Source: Chrysogorgia sp. JL179-B06
Lineage: Eukaryota; Cnidaria; Anthozoa; Scleralcyonacea; Chrysogorgiidae
Direction: 5' to 3'
DNA: 64,000 bases
Assembly (NCBI GenBank): GCA_035772405.1
Contig: JAYKKM010000043.1
Coordinates: forward strand, 2,026,001-2,090,000
The notes under the pieces are model-generated. The model saw only the letters and a program-made list of their open reading frames with translations. It was not told where the DNA came from and ran no database searches. Below are positions 55,262 through 64,000 of the stretch, in pieces; position 1 is the first letter of the stretch; each line of letters begins with the position of its first letter. The translations under genes were made by a program, and so were the position numbers.

Positions 55262-55706
55262 CTCTTTCCTGACAGGCTGAAAAACATCCAAAATTGAACC
55301 ACCTCTTTGTTCTATCAATACTCTTGAAATAACCATATAACTGCATGTTGCGAAAGCTATACATTTTCTGAAAGCCCAATAAACCGGCTTTTACTTTGCC
55401 GTCTGTACGCCGAACAAAGCACATTATGTTAATATAAATTAGCATTAATTATCATAAAGCAGGTTGAAAAATATACATTTTTCTGGAAAAGGCCATCTTG
55501 CACGCCCGCGCAGCATCTTGAAAACTCAAAATGCCACCAATCGCAGAGTTGTTTATGAAATCAAATCAAACTTGGTGTGTGAGTGGATCTCATGTGCCTG
55601 GCGCTTGTCGAATTTCAATTTTTTTAATCTTGCGTTAGCGTGTGCCGTGTTTTTTCGATTGACGACTTTTCTACGACCCATTTTGACTGGGCCGGTCAGG
55701 AAAGAG
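55262..55706 (+). mobile_element. TTAA MITE, CTCTTTCCTG family, unit 4
   Basis: TTAA at 55258-55261 and 55707-55710. It keeps the TTTTTTTAATCTTGCGTTAG segment that units 2 and 3 have lost, as unit 1 does. Confidence 0.8.
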
Positions 55707-55942
55707 TTAAACCACTCAAAATCTACGACTCAGATTTGAGAATTTTCACAGCCTGAATCACAAGTGTATATTCAGGCTGTACACAGGCTGCGGAATTGTG
55801 AGAGCAAAGCAATTCGTTCGACAAGAAATACATATTAAAATAATAGAATTTGACATTTTTTAAACATTTTAAAAAGTTTCAATAACTTTTCGTTTGACTT
55901 CAAGAATGGCGGGAAAATTTCGTTGTTATTTCGAGACATAAA

Positions 55943-56120
55943 TGACGTCATTTTCATGTTGTATTAGAGCGCCTCTGTCATTATACACTTTTTTATAAAA
56001 CAAATAGAAAATGACTTTTGTGTCTCTGTGATAGAAATATGAATGACGTCATTTCAACGCGGAAAAAATACCTGAAAACACTCAGCTTCGCCTCCTGTTT
56101 CCCCGGTTAAAATGACGTCA
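55943..56120. promoter_or_regulatory. Triple CRE palindrome, unit 4
   Basis: TGACGTCA exactly at 55943, 56044 and 56113. Confidence 0.5.
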
Positions 56121-57337
56121 TTCAAGTTGCAATGTGTATAAAAAAAACGAACTGGCAGAAAATTAATTAGTATTCTTTTAAAAGAATACTAATTAATACT
56201 AAAAGAATACGAATACTTGGTAGTTTGAAAGCCTTCGATACCTCTGAGCCATATAGGAAGAGAAAAAGCTTTTAAATACTTTCACAGTTTCATCATTACT
56301 AGAGCAAAAGTTTCCGGATTATTCGTCACGAATCCGGAACGTTTTGGTACCGGATTCGTTTTGCCGTTTACACACAAGAGGAGGATGAATCCGAAATAAA
56401 ACGTCCCGGTTTGGTCGCGTCTCCGGAGATTTTGAATCCGGAATCTAAAGTGGAAAATTTCTATCTGGATACTTATGAATCCGGAATCTTTTGTAGTGTA
56501 AACGGGTATTCCAATGAATCCGAATATTTTCCCGCCCGCGATCACACGAATTTGCGGTGCAGACAAAATGGCGGATGTTGTTGTTATTGCACTGTTGTCG
56601 GTAGTTGGTTGTCTGATTTTGTTGCAGGCACATATGATACATTTTATACGCATCCATTTAGTACGCACGAACTATTCCAATCGGGTTCTGGGTCCTCCTC
56701 CTTGGTCTTTACGCTTCGCGTCAGTCAAGGCTGACATAATTCGAAACGAAAGTCAAGAAAACGTCGAGTTTTGTGAAAAATGCAAAAATAATTACTCTCC
56801 AAAGTATATATATTCTTTCAATTAAAAGACAAAATGAATAATTTATGTCAAGGAGATTGACAAGATATTTGCGGTGAGTACGTGCTTCTAAAAATAGCCG
56901 ACCAAGCTTTCTGCCTATTTCGTTTTTTTTATACACACTGTATGTAGAAATGTTTTCAAAATGTTATTTTATAAAGAAAGTTAGAATTGACATGAAAAAC
57001 TCCGAGCTGCATTTATCTCCAAACGTACATATATATAATTCCTCGAGCCTTAGAAATCGTTGAGCCATTTCGATATTTCGTACCGTGTTTCCGGCTATGG
57101 CGCTTCCAAAATTCGCAATCGACTTTCCCGCTGTGAGGAATCGCCTTATAATCGTTTTACTGTCGGAATTACGTCGATATCAATTTTCCAATTAAAAACG
57201 TAACAGTTTCATTAGTGACGTAAACTGTGCTTAATAGTTTGATTGGTTCATTAATTACTTCATTATCCACTTGCCCATCGTGACGTGCAGACCTGCATTT
57301 TTGATCTCCGAGAAAAAGTCGCAGAACTTGACATACA

Positions 57338-57910
57338 ATGGCACCGAAAGCAAAGCAGTCGAGCAGAGCTCTAAAGAAAGTGGGCGCGAAGTCCAAACAG
57401 ACAGTCAACATCGATATGGTGAAGGCAGCTGCGGTTGCGCTCGGAGATCGAAATGGTTCCACGATCAAGGCGATCTTCAACTACCTGGTGAAGGCGAAGA
57501 AGATATCGCCTAGCTCCCGCACTCTTGTCATCCTGGCGATCGCAAGAGGAGTACGATCCGGAGAATTGGCCAAGAAACTTCCTAACACCTTCGTGGTCGT
57601 CAGTGATGGAAAGAGGAAATCATCCCCGGCGAAGAGCCGCAAGCGCAAAACGAAACGCGCGAAGAAGACAAGCGTCAAGAAAATCACCAAACGCCGTCGT
57701 CGCGCACAAAGAAAACGCAAAAACCTGAAGAAGAAGTCGCAAAAATCCAACAAGAAAAGCAGAAACAACAAGCGCAAGGGACAGGCAAAGAGAAAGGCGA
57801 GACGCAGCCGACAGAAGATAAGAAAGATAACCACTAAGCCAGTGGCTGCGTCGAAGAACACGAGGCGACCAATCAGACAGGCAGCCCGTGGCAAGAACTA
57901 TCGCGTATAA
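57338..57910 (+). CDS. Linker-histone / protamine-like protein, copy 4
   Basis: Full 190 residues with Gln at residue 7 and one tail change, Arg to Gln in KKKSQKSNKK. It is the last gene of the array. AATAAA at 58095-58100. The 3' flank keeps about 60 bases (around TTTCGTTGCCAGAGG and the ACAAAACACATACA insert) missing from units 2 and 3, so it may be nearer the ancestral form there. Confidence 0.92.
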   Translation: MAPKAKQSSRALKKVGAKSKQTVNIDMVKAAAVALGDRNGSTIKAIFNYLVKAKKISPSSRTLVILAIARGVRSGELAKKLPNTFVVVSDGKRKSSPAKSRKRKTKRAKKTSVKKITKRRRRAQRKRKNLKKKSQKSNKKSRNNKRKGQAKRKARRSRQKIRKITTKPVAASKNTRRPIRQAARGKNYRV

Positions 57911-58487
57911 ACGAACCAAGTCAATCTGGAAAAACTTGAGACAATTACCGAGTTGATATGTTAAGACTTAAGATCTGAAAAGGACAGTCAAGTGATAGCC
58001 ATTGTAACGAAGCATATGCCTGTATACATAAACAGTTTAATGATGAATTGAAGCATATGATTGATGTACACATATCTTGAGCTTTAAAGAAAGAAATAAA
58101 CAGTTTGCAAGCATTAAAAAACGTCTGTTGTGATCTAATTAACTTTGGTAAATTTGAGCTAAGTTGATCGGGGAAGCACATGAAAACAAACAAAAACAAG
58201 TTGAAAAAGTTTGCGCCATTTTTAGCCTTCGACCTTCTTCCCCAAAACCCCAAAACGTTCCACATTTCGAGTTACTTTCGTTGCCAGAGGTGCTAAACAC
58301 CTTACAAGGTTACAAAACACATACAAAAGCATGTATAACTACTAAGGCACGTAAATGCTGAAATTGTTTTTTCAATAATAAAGTTTTCAATGACCAACTA
58401 TTATACAGTCCACGCCGCCATTTTTCACGAGTTTCGTTTACAAATGGATGAACTTTATCGAAATATGCAAACATATTAGAGCTATTT

Positions 58488-60050
58488 ATAGTTATTTTCG
58501 ACTTTGGTTTTGTGTGCTTAACGGAGATTTTCGTACAGTCAAGTCGGTAAAGAAGCTGGTTCGATGGAAGGTCATTATGACGTCACAATCACCACAACGA
58601 GTTCGGACCAAAAATACCTAAAAGTTCATTAAATTTCGTATATTTGTTCGCAAAACAATACAGAGATGTTTTAAACACATACAAATGTGATACATGTTGA
58701 TACAAAAAGGTAAAACTGCTCAAAATACATGCTTGAAACGAATGACTAATAAAACAAGTGAAGAAATATGCGCCATTTTTAACCTTCGACATTCTTTCCC
58801 AAAACTCAATGACCATGAATGTTGCATGTTTCAGGTGCTAAACACCTTACAAAGTTACAAAAACATAAAAAGGTATGTACTAAGTACTGGAGTTTTTTAA
58901 ATACGAAGCCACGTAAACGCTGAAATTGTTTTTTAAATCAATGTTTTCAATGACTAACTATTCGTACAGTTCACGCCGCCATTTTTCACGAGTTTCGTAT
59001 CCATAACCTAATCGAAAGATGCAAGTATTTTAAAATTATTTAAAGATATTTTCGACGTTGAAAAACTGTCTGCGTGTCTTGTTCCCTTCGCTCATGTGTG
59101 TATTAGTTTTGTATGCTTAACAGAGATTTTCGTCCAGTCAAGCAACGAGTCGAAAAAGGTCGTTATGACGTCACAATCACCACAATGAATTGCGATCACA
59201 AATCCCTAAAATTTCGTTACATTTTGTATATTTGTTCAGAAATCATCACAGAGATGTTTTAAAAAATATAAAAATTATATATATATTGATAAAAAGACTA
59301 AAACTGCTCAAAATGCACGCTATAAAACGATTGGTGACACAGAAATAAGAATAAATATGAAATTAAGCTGCAAAGTTCTCAAAAGAACTGGATATAATAT
59401 GAAAAGGAGAAGGAAGGGAACTTCAATATGTCGAAAAATACTTAAGTAAGAGTAGTACAACGTTTCGGACGATGTGTCCTTCTTCCGTGTCATCCAACTA
59501 GAGTATATGTAAAGACTTGACTATTCCGCCAATAAAAACATTGAAAAACGTTATGCTTGCTTTGCGCGGAGAATCGTTTTATGGCGTGTATTATGGACAG
59601 TTTTATCTTTTTTATTAACAGATATCATTTTTAATATTTAATATATCTGTGTTGTTACTAGATATTCGAAATGTGCAACATTCATGGTCATTGAGTTTTG
59701 GGAAAGAAGGTCGAAGGCTAAAGATGGCGCATAATTTTTCACTTGTTTTCTCGGTCATTCGTTTCAAAGCGTGCATTTTGAGCAGTTTTCCTTTTTTATC
59801 AACAGATATCACATTTCTGTGTGTTTTAAAACATCTCTGTATTGTTTTGCGAACAAATATACAAAAATTAACGAACTTTTAGGTATTTTTGGTCCGAATT
59901 CGTTGTGGTGATTGTGACGTCACAATGACCTTCCGTCGAACCAGTTTCTTTACCGACTTATTGCTCGACTGGACGAAAATCTCCGTAAAGCACACAAAAC
60001 AGGAAACAAGACACGTAGACAGTTTTTACGTCGAAAATAGCTTAAAATAC
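58488..60050. repeat. Decayed direct and inverted copies of the H1 3' flank
   Basis: GCGCCATTTTTAGCCTTCGA (58213, the unit's own 3' flank) recurs diverged at about 58769, and the inverse lies at about 59705-59735. The pair 58508-58830 and 59640-60000 forms a long imperfect inverted repeat sharing GGTGATTGTGACGTCACAA-type sequence. A further direct partial copy covers about 59085-59310. 59345-59500 is the inverse of 41110-41275. No H1-like coding remnant is seen. Confidence 0.7.
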
Positions 60051-60716
60051 TTTTCCACTCAAATCCTCAACCAGTTTATCAAACGGAAAGCATTCAGAAA
60101 CGAAAGTTAAACTCCTTGGGATGACATTACCTTATTAGCATTTTATAAACATAATGATGTATAAAGTGTCAAAGGAAAGATCGAATAAAATTAATATTTC
60201 ACTGTTAACTATTTCCCTTGTAGAATGTTAATGATAATAAAACAATTGCGGTTATACTGTAGGTTCTTTCAAAAATAAAAAAATTGATTCTGCCAAGTGT
60301 GCATAAAATGATTTCGATTATTGATGTGGGCAAAGGTTAAAAACAGAACAGGGAGTTTGTATATTCTATGGATAGATTTTTTATGTAAATACATTTGTGT
60401 TTCATCGCCTTTTATAACAATTTCACAAATAGGATTGACATAATAGGCTGCTAATTGTGACGTCAAAAATGTGATCGCGCGTAAATTAATTATCGCATAA
60501 AGGTAACCGGAGCAGTTCACTTATACTCGAATAAAAAAATATTGAGGAATTAGGTGAATGTGGTAGGTTGTTGGTCAACAGAGTCTCCTCTTAAAATTAA
60601 GGATTATCCTTAATTTACATATCTCAAATTAAGGCTATGCCTTAATTCTAATAATCCCCACAAGCATTATGTCTTGCGTTAAGTACAAGTGTACTGAAAT
60701 CGTTAGGCGGAAGTAA
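60051..60716. other. Spacer before the Harbinger element
   Basis: Two tiny palindromes (AATTAAGGATTATCCTTAAT, AATTAAGGCTATGCCTTAAT) at about 60595-60650. No gene signal. Confidence 0.45.
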
Positions 60717-60844
60717 AGCCGGTTTTCCACTAGGTGAATTCGTTCGCGCGAATCGACTTTTTTCGCGGCGAAAATATTCGCGCGAACATTCGTCCAATTT
60801 CCACTGAGAAAATATGCGAACGGCGCCCAAATTTGAAAACAAAG

Positions 60845-61004
60845 ATGGCTGCTTTAAATACCCGACTGTTGTTACTGATAAAAATGAAGCTAGCTTGTGC
60901 AACTTCTGATACTTAGAAGACGGCAAAAACGTATGGAAAAGTATAGAAAGCAGTTTTGGATAAGAAAAATATATGCCGAACGTGAAGAGAAAGGAGAATT
61001 TCAT
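60845..61004 (+). pseudogene. Harbinger transposase N-terminus, frameshifted
   Basis: MAALNTRLLLLIKM starts at 60845 and stops at 60916. The adjacent frame continues LRRRQKRMEKYRKQFWIRKI, then YAEREEKGEFH, the layout of Harbinger transposases just before the catalytic core (R.FW.R..  .R...GEFH). The frame ends in an inserted 42-nt palindrome, and no DDE core follows. Confidence 0.6.
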
Positions 61005-61007
61005 CTC

Positions 61008-61049
61008 CAACCTCGTTTCCAGGCCCATATGGGCCTGGGAACGAGGTTG
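61008..61049. repeat. 42-nt palindrome at the deletion junction
   Basis: CAACCTCGTT(T)CCAGGCCCAT is followed directly by its inverse ATGGGCCTGGGAACGAGGTTG with one mismatch and no loop. It lies between the two gene remnants of the Harbinger derivative. Confidence 0.8.
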
Positions 61050-61050
61050 T

Positions 61051-61236
61051 TTCCTCTCCTTGTAGAAACGGCTGTTGTTGCAGATTTTGCTCCTGGGATT
61101 GAACTGCAGCTACTAGTGCACTAAACGACTGAAAATCCACTGTTGGATTAAGTTGGAATTGTTGGTTGTTGAAAACATTGTGCAGTGCATCACCTTGAAC
61201 TCCCTGCAAAGACTGCGAGCAAAATTCCGCCGCCAT
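61051..61236 (-). pseudogene. N-terminus of the Harbinger second gene
   Basis: MAAEFCSQSLQGVQGD, then FQSFSALVAAVQSQEQN and LQQQPFLQGE, read on the minus strand toward the centre. In two-gene Harbinger elements the second protein is a Myb/SANT-like DNA-binding partner; only a Gln-rich start remains here, so that identity is inferred from position. Confidence 0.45.
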
Positions 61237-61456
61237 GTTGAATAAAACTAATAAAAATTCCTCGACATTTGATTGGTTAAATGTGCTTTCGTCGCTGTAT
61301 GGCGCGAAAAAAGTAGGATCCGATCCAACTTCTTTCTATTTGAAGCGTTTCGACTTTTTTCGCTCGAACGGAAGGACACCATTTTGATGCGCATGCGCTA
61401 CGGCGAAAAAAGTCGATTCGCGCGAACGGCCGATCGCTTATAGTGGAAAACCGGCT

Positions 61457-62229
61457 TAATACGGCGGTATTAAAAATATAGGCACCCTCTACTGCTTGAT
61501 GCAACTAGGATATATACATGAAAGGCCACAGAAAATTCCTTGATTCTCATTGATCGAAAATAGTCGTGATTTCCCGTTTCATTCTTCCAAGTTTTGATTG
61601 GCTACACATTTTACGGATGAATCGGATGTAAGGATATTTCAAGTGAAAATATTTCAGTTTTACATGTGAAATGACAACGCAAATTTTCGTAAGGACGTAA
61701 AAGATGTACAATCTAAGGACAAAATAAATAATCACTAACGCAGAGAAGCAGAAAATACTGTTTGATAATTTCAACTACAGCCTCTACCGTCTACCGATTT
61801 TCTACAAAGTAAACTAGCAACATAATTAGGGGCCCCTCTCGAGCTGGGGGCCCTGGGCAAATTGCCCCAATTGCCACCCCACCCCCCTCTGGGTGGGCCT
61901 GGCTCTCTGCGAGTTACCGTCGTCCTAAAACAATTCTCTAAGTGGCGTTGTATAGAGAAGGAGGACGGCGTTGATATTACTGTTATTGAGACTAAAAATT
62001 ATTCATGAGTTTTACATGATGAATTATTTGATTCGAAGAAAGTCATCTCTGATCATCACGGTCCAACGTTTCCATTTTGTCCAAGTAACCAAAAATTAAA
62101 AGTAACAACGTGCAGACAAACAAGGGATAGTGCTAACATTGCAATAATAAATATCTCTTTTTAATTTTCAACATATAATTTCTTCTAAATAATACAGCGA
62201 ACATAATAATATCTGTAATAATATGTGTC

Positions 62230-62265
<36 letters not shown>

Positions 62266-62586
62266 TCTAGAAATAAGCTAGAATCTAAAACTTTGTCGTG
62301 TAATTTACACATTTCTATGAATATATCGATATTTTTATGCAAAAAGCTCTATTACACATAGATTTGTGAAAAGTGAAGCCAAACATGGCGCCAGATTTTG
62401 TACGTCTGTTTCAGACCCCTACGCGGTCTTGTACGTCGGTTCCAGTCCTTTTCACGACATTGTACTTTATTTGGTTATTTCAATATAGTAAATTGTTTGT
62501 TACTCAAGCTTTTAAAGTGTTATGCAATGAAAAATTCAGTTTGCTTAAAAAGCACTTGAAATAATACATAATATAGATAATGAAGA
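61457..62586. other. Spacer with GC-rich transposon debris and an AAT microsatellite
   Basis: GGGGGCCCTGGGC / TTGCCCC / CCACCCAGAG-like debris lies at 61830-61905. An (ATA/AAT)n run of about 36 nt is at 62228-62264. No exon or motif recognised. Confidence 0.45.
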
Positions 62587-62784
62587 TTTGTTTGATATGT
62601 AGATATCACACTGCATACGTCACACTGTATGACTGAAAATCACTGATGTATATTTTGGGTATAACGAAATCACTTGGAACTGTGCATAACATGTGAAATT
62701 TCGAGTGATTTGATATACAGGCTTTTTCAATAAATCATTATGCAGTGTGACGTTGGAATGTGCGATATCTACATATCAAACAAA
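62587..62784. mobile_element. About 200-bp MITE, TTTGTTTGATATGTAGATAT ends
   Basis: TTTGTTTGATATGTAGATAT at the left, with CGTCACACTG inside, is mirrored by CAGTGTGACG ... ATATCTACATATCAAACAAA at the right. Interior non-coding. Confidence 0.7.
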
Positions 62785-62906
62785 CTTTCATATCTCAAGA
62801 ACAAAGTGAGACATGGAGCGTTGTAAATTTATGTTTTTATCATTTCAAGAGTTCTTTCAACTACAAGAGTTTATTTCAAACTGAATTTTTCATTGCATAT
62901 ACACAC

Positions 62907-63196
62907 TTTAACGCAAACTCAGAAAATGTTTCTGAGCCCCAGACGGGAATCGAACCCGCAAATTTAATGATCTCCGGGCGAAGAGACTACGTTGTTTACT
63001 GCGTTGTACGTATTCGTTATATTCTGATAAAGAGATCTACAGACCTATCGAGACTGCAGAATTACGTATGTCACACGACGAACTAATACACAACGTAGCC
63101 TTCAGTCTGCCATCTTAGTTCTGGGGAGATCAAAAGGTTACGGGTTCGATTGCCTCTGGGGTTCAGAAACATTTTTCTGAGCCGGTTTGCGTTAAA
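62907..63196. repeat. Inverted pair of tRNA-like SINEs
   Basis: TTTAACGCAAAC and the hairpin tail CTCAGAAAATGTTTCTGAG open the left copy, whose minus strand has the B box GGGTTCGATTCCCGTC. The right copy has GGGTTCGATTGCC and ATTTTTCTGAGCC, ending GTTTGCGTTAAA. The two face each other around 130 bases. Confidence 0.65.
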
Positions 63197-63430
63197 AGCT
63201 TCAGACTCCTAGATTCAAACCATTTATACGGAGGCCATGACGTCAGGTGAAAACGCTCTAGAGACTCAGACGATTTCCCTACTTTATTGAGCCATATCGG
63301 CGCGGTTTCAAATGCAATCGAGATTCGCGATGAAATCCAGTCTATTGAAGCATAACTGAGAATATAACATAGCCTTGGGCTACATTTGTTGGGTTGGAAA
63401 ACTTTATTTTTGACGTAAACATCAGTTAAA

Positions 63431-63931
63431 GGACACTGGCAACAAAAAGTAAGTGCTTTTTATATTGAACTATATTACTTACCCACTCGGAATATAGTAG
63501 TTTGACCCTATGAAAATGCTCGTAACACATTTTAAATGTTGAATAAACAATGTAAAAACGCTGCCATTTTGAACATGACCGTGACGTCATGCGCTGGGAA
63601 GTGTTGTATTTCGTACTTTTGTGCTACTTATCGTGAGGCCATATATTGCCCAATTTACGTTGTAGTAGCGATTACTAAAATAACGTTGAGAAGAAGCTTA
63701 ATTTCTTTGTATTTTTGCCAACACTGACCACTTTACCCAGCACATAACGTCACAGATCATGTGAACTCCGCAGCCGTGATGGAATCTCTCCCAGCAGAAG
63801 ACCGTGCAAAAGACCTAATTCACATTTAATACGCATTACTAGCATTTTTCCAACCTCAAAATACGATATTCTGGTTATTTAGGTCACATACTTTAATCTA
63901 AAAAGTACTTATTTTTTATTGTCAATGTCCT
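63431..63931. mobile_element. 501-bp TTAA MITE, AGGACA ends
   Basis: TTAA at 63427-63430 and 63932-63935. AGGACACTGGCAACAAAAAG is mirrored imperfectly by ATTTTTTATTGTCAATGTCCT. Interior non-coding, with a TGACGTCA at about 63582. Confidence 0.8.
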
Positions 63932-64000
63932 TTAACGATTTAGATTGTCACCAAAGACAATCAATGAGCAAGCGTTGTCCAAATTTTTATGAGTGAACAA

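Larger units (their letters stand above)
42977..58487 (+). repeat. Tandem array of about 3.5-kb linker-histone units (four genes)
   Basis: Gene starts are at 46816, 50320, 53816 and 57338, spacing 3504, 3496 and 3522. The shared sequence starts at about 42977 (GCGTCTCTTTCACTTTCCGA) and stops at about 58487 (ATTAGAGCTATTT). Units 2 and 3 are nearly identical over 3.5 kb; unit 4 differs more, and unit 1 most, with about 1.6 kb extra. Each unit holds a GTTTACACAC MITE, a TTAA MITE, three CRE palindromes, an AT palindrome, a TTAA-MITE relic, the gene and an AATAAA. Such near-identity implies recent duplication or homogenisation by unequal exchange. Confidence 0.95.
60717..61456. mobile_element. 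PIF/Harbinger deletion derivative, 740 bp
   Basis: AGCCGGTTTTCCACTA and its exact inverse bound the element, and TAA flanks both sides (60714-60716, 61457-61459). A 3-bp TAA duplication is the PIF/Harbinger signature. Inner terminal sequence (GCGCGAATCGACTTTTTTCG) is also mirrored. Starts of two converging genes remain, with the middle missing. Confidence 0.85.

Overview
This looks like an AT-rich, intron-containing, transposon-crowded animal nuclear contig. GT-AG introns, a ciliary radial-spoke gene, CR1/L2-type LINEs, tRNA-derived SINEs, scattered TTAGGG-like runs and a sperm-type linker-histone array all fit a metazoan. I infer an anthozoan cnidarian (coral or sea anemone); the sequence alone does not prove it. 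No rRNA, intact tRNA gene or CRISPR array was seen.

Layout. 1-3735: a CR1/L2-like LINE with an SGNH-type ORF1 end and an endonuclease/reverse-transcriptase ORF2. 3.7-8.5 kb: short DNA-transposon relics and long G homopolymers. 8503-12199, minus strand: a three-exon gene assembled here from splice signals, about 128 residues, function unknown, with a THAP relic and a TTAA-flanked MITE in its first intron. 12.2-18.3 kb: nested inverted-repeat elements, SINEs and a perfect 111-nt palindrome. 18394-40299, plus strand: a seven-exon RSPH1-like gene (radial spoke head, MORN repeats), about 217 residues. Its 11.8-kb intron 2 holds a 9.1-kb TTAA-flanked DNA transposon (19500-28637) carrying a broken DDE-type transposase and a small gene that resembles the C-terminal helix-turn-helix domain of RecQ/WRN helicases. 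That element is itself invaded by a hAT MITE and by a 405-bp foldback. Later introns hold a THAP-bearing Kolobok-like element, a TA-flanked element with a TTAA element nested inside it, and a hAT MITE.

42977-58487: a tandem array of about 3.5-kb units with four copies of an intronless linker-histone/protamine-like gene (H15 winged helix plus a Lys/Arg-rich tail). Each gene has a polyadenylation signal rather than an obvious histone stem-loop, and each unit has three perfect CRE palindromes. Copy 2 has a premature stop. Unit 1 has about 1.6 kb of extra DNA with a cysteine-protease relic and a tandem repeat. Decayed and inverted copies of the unit's 3' flank continue to about 60.05 kb. 60.7-64 kb: a PIF/Harbinger deletion derivative, paired tRNA-like SINEs and another TTAA MITE.

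The two recognisable host loci, RSPH1 and the sperm-type H1 array, both point to flagella or sperm, but nothing shows that they are co-regulated. The strongest novelty candidates are the RecQ-like cargo in the 9.1-kb element and the CRE-bearing linker-histone array.
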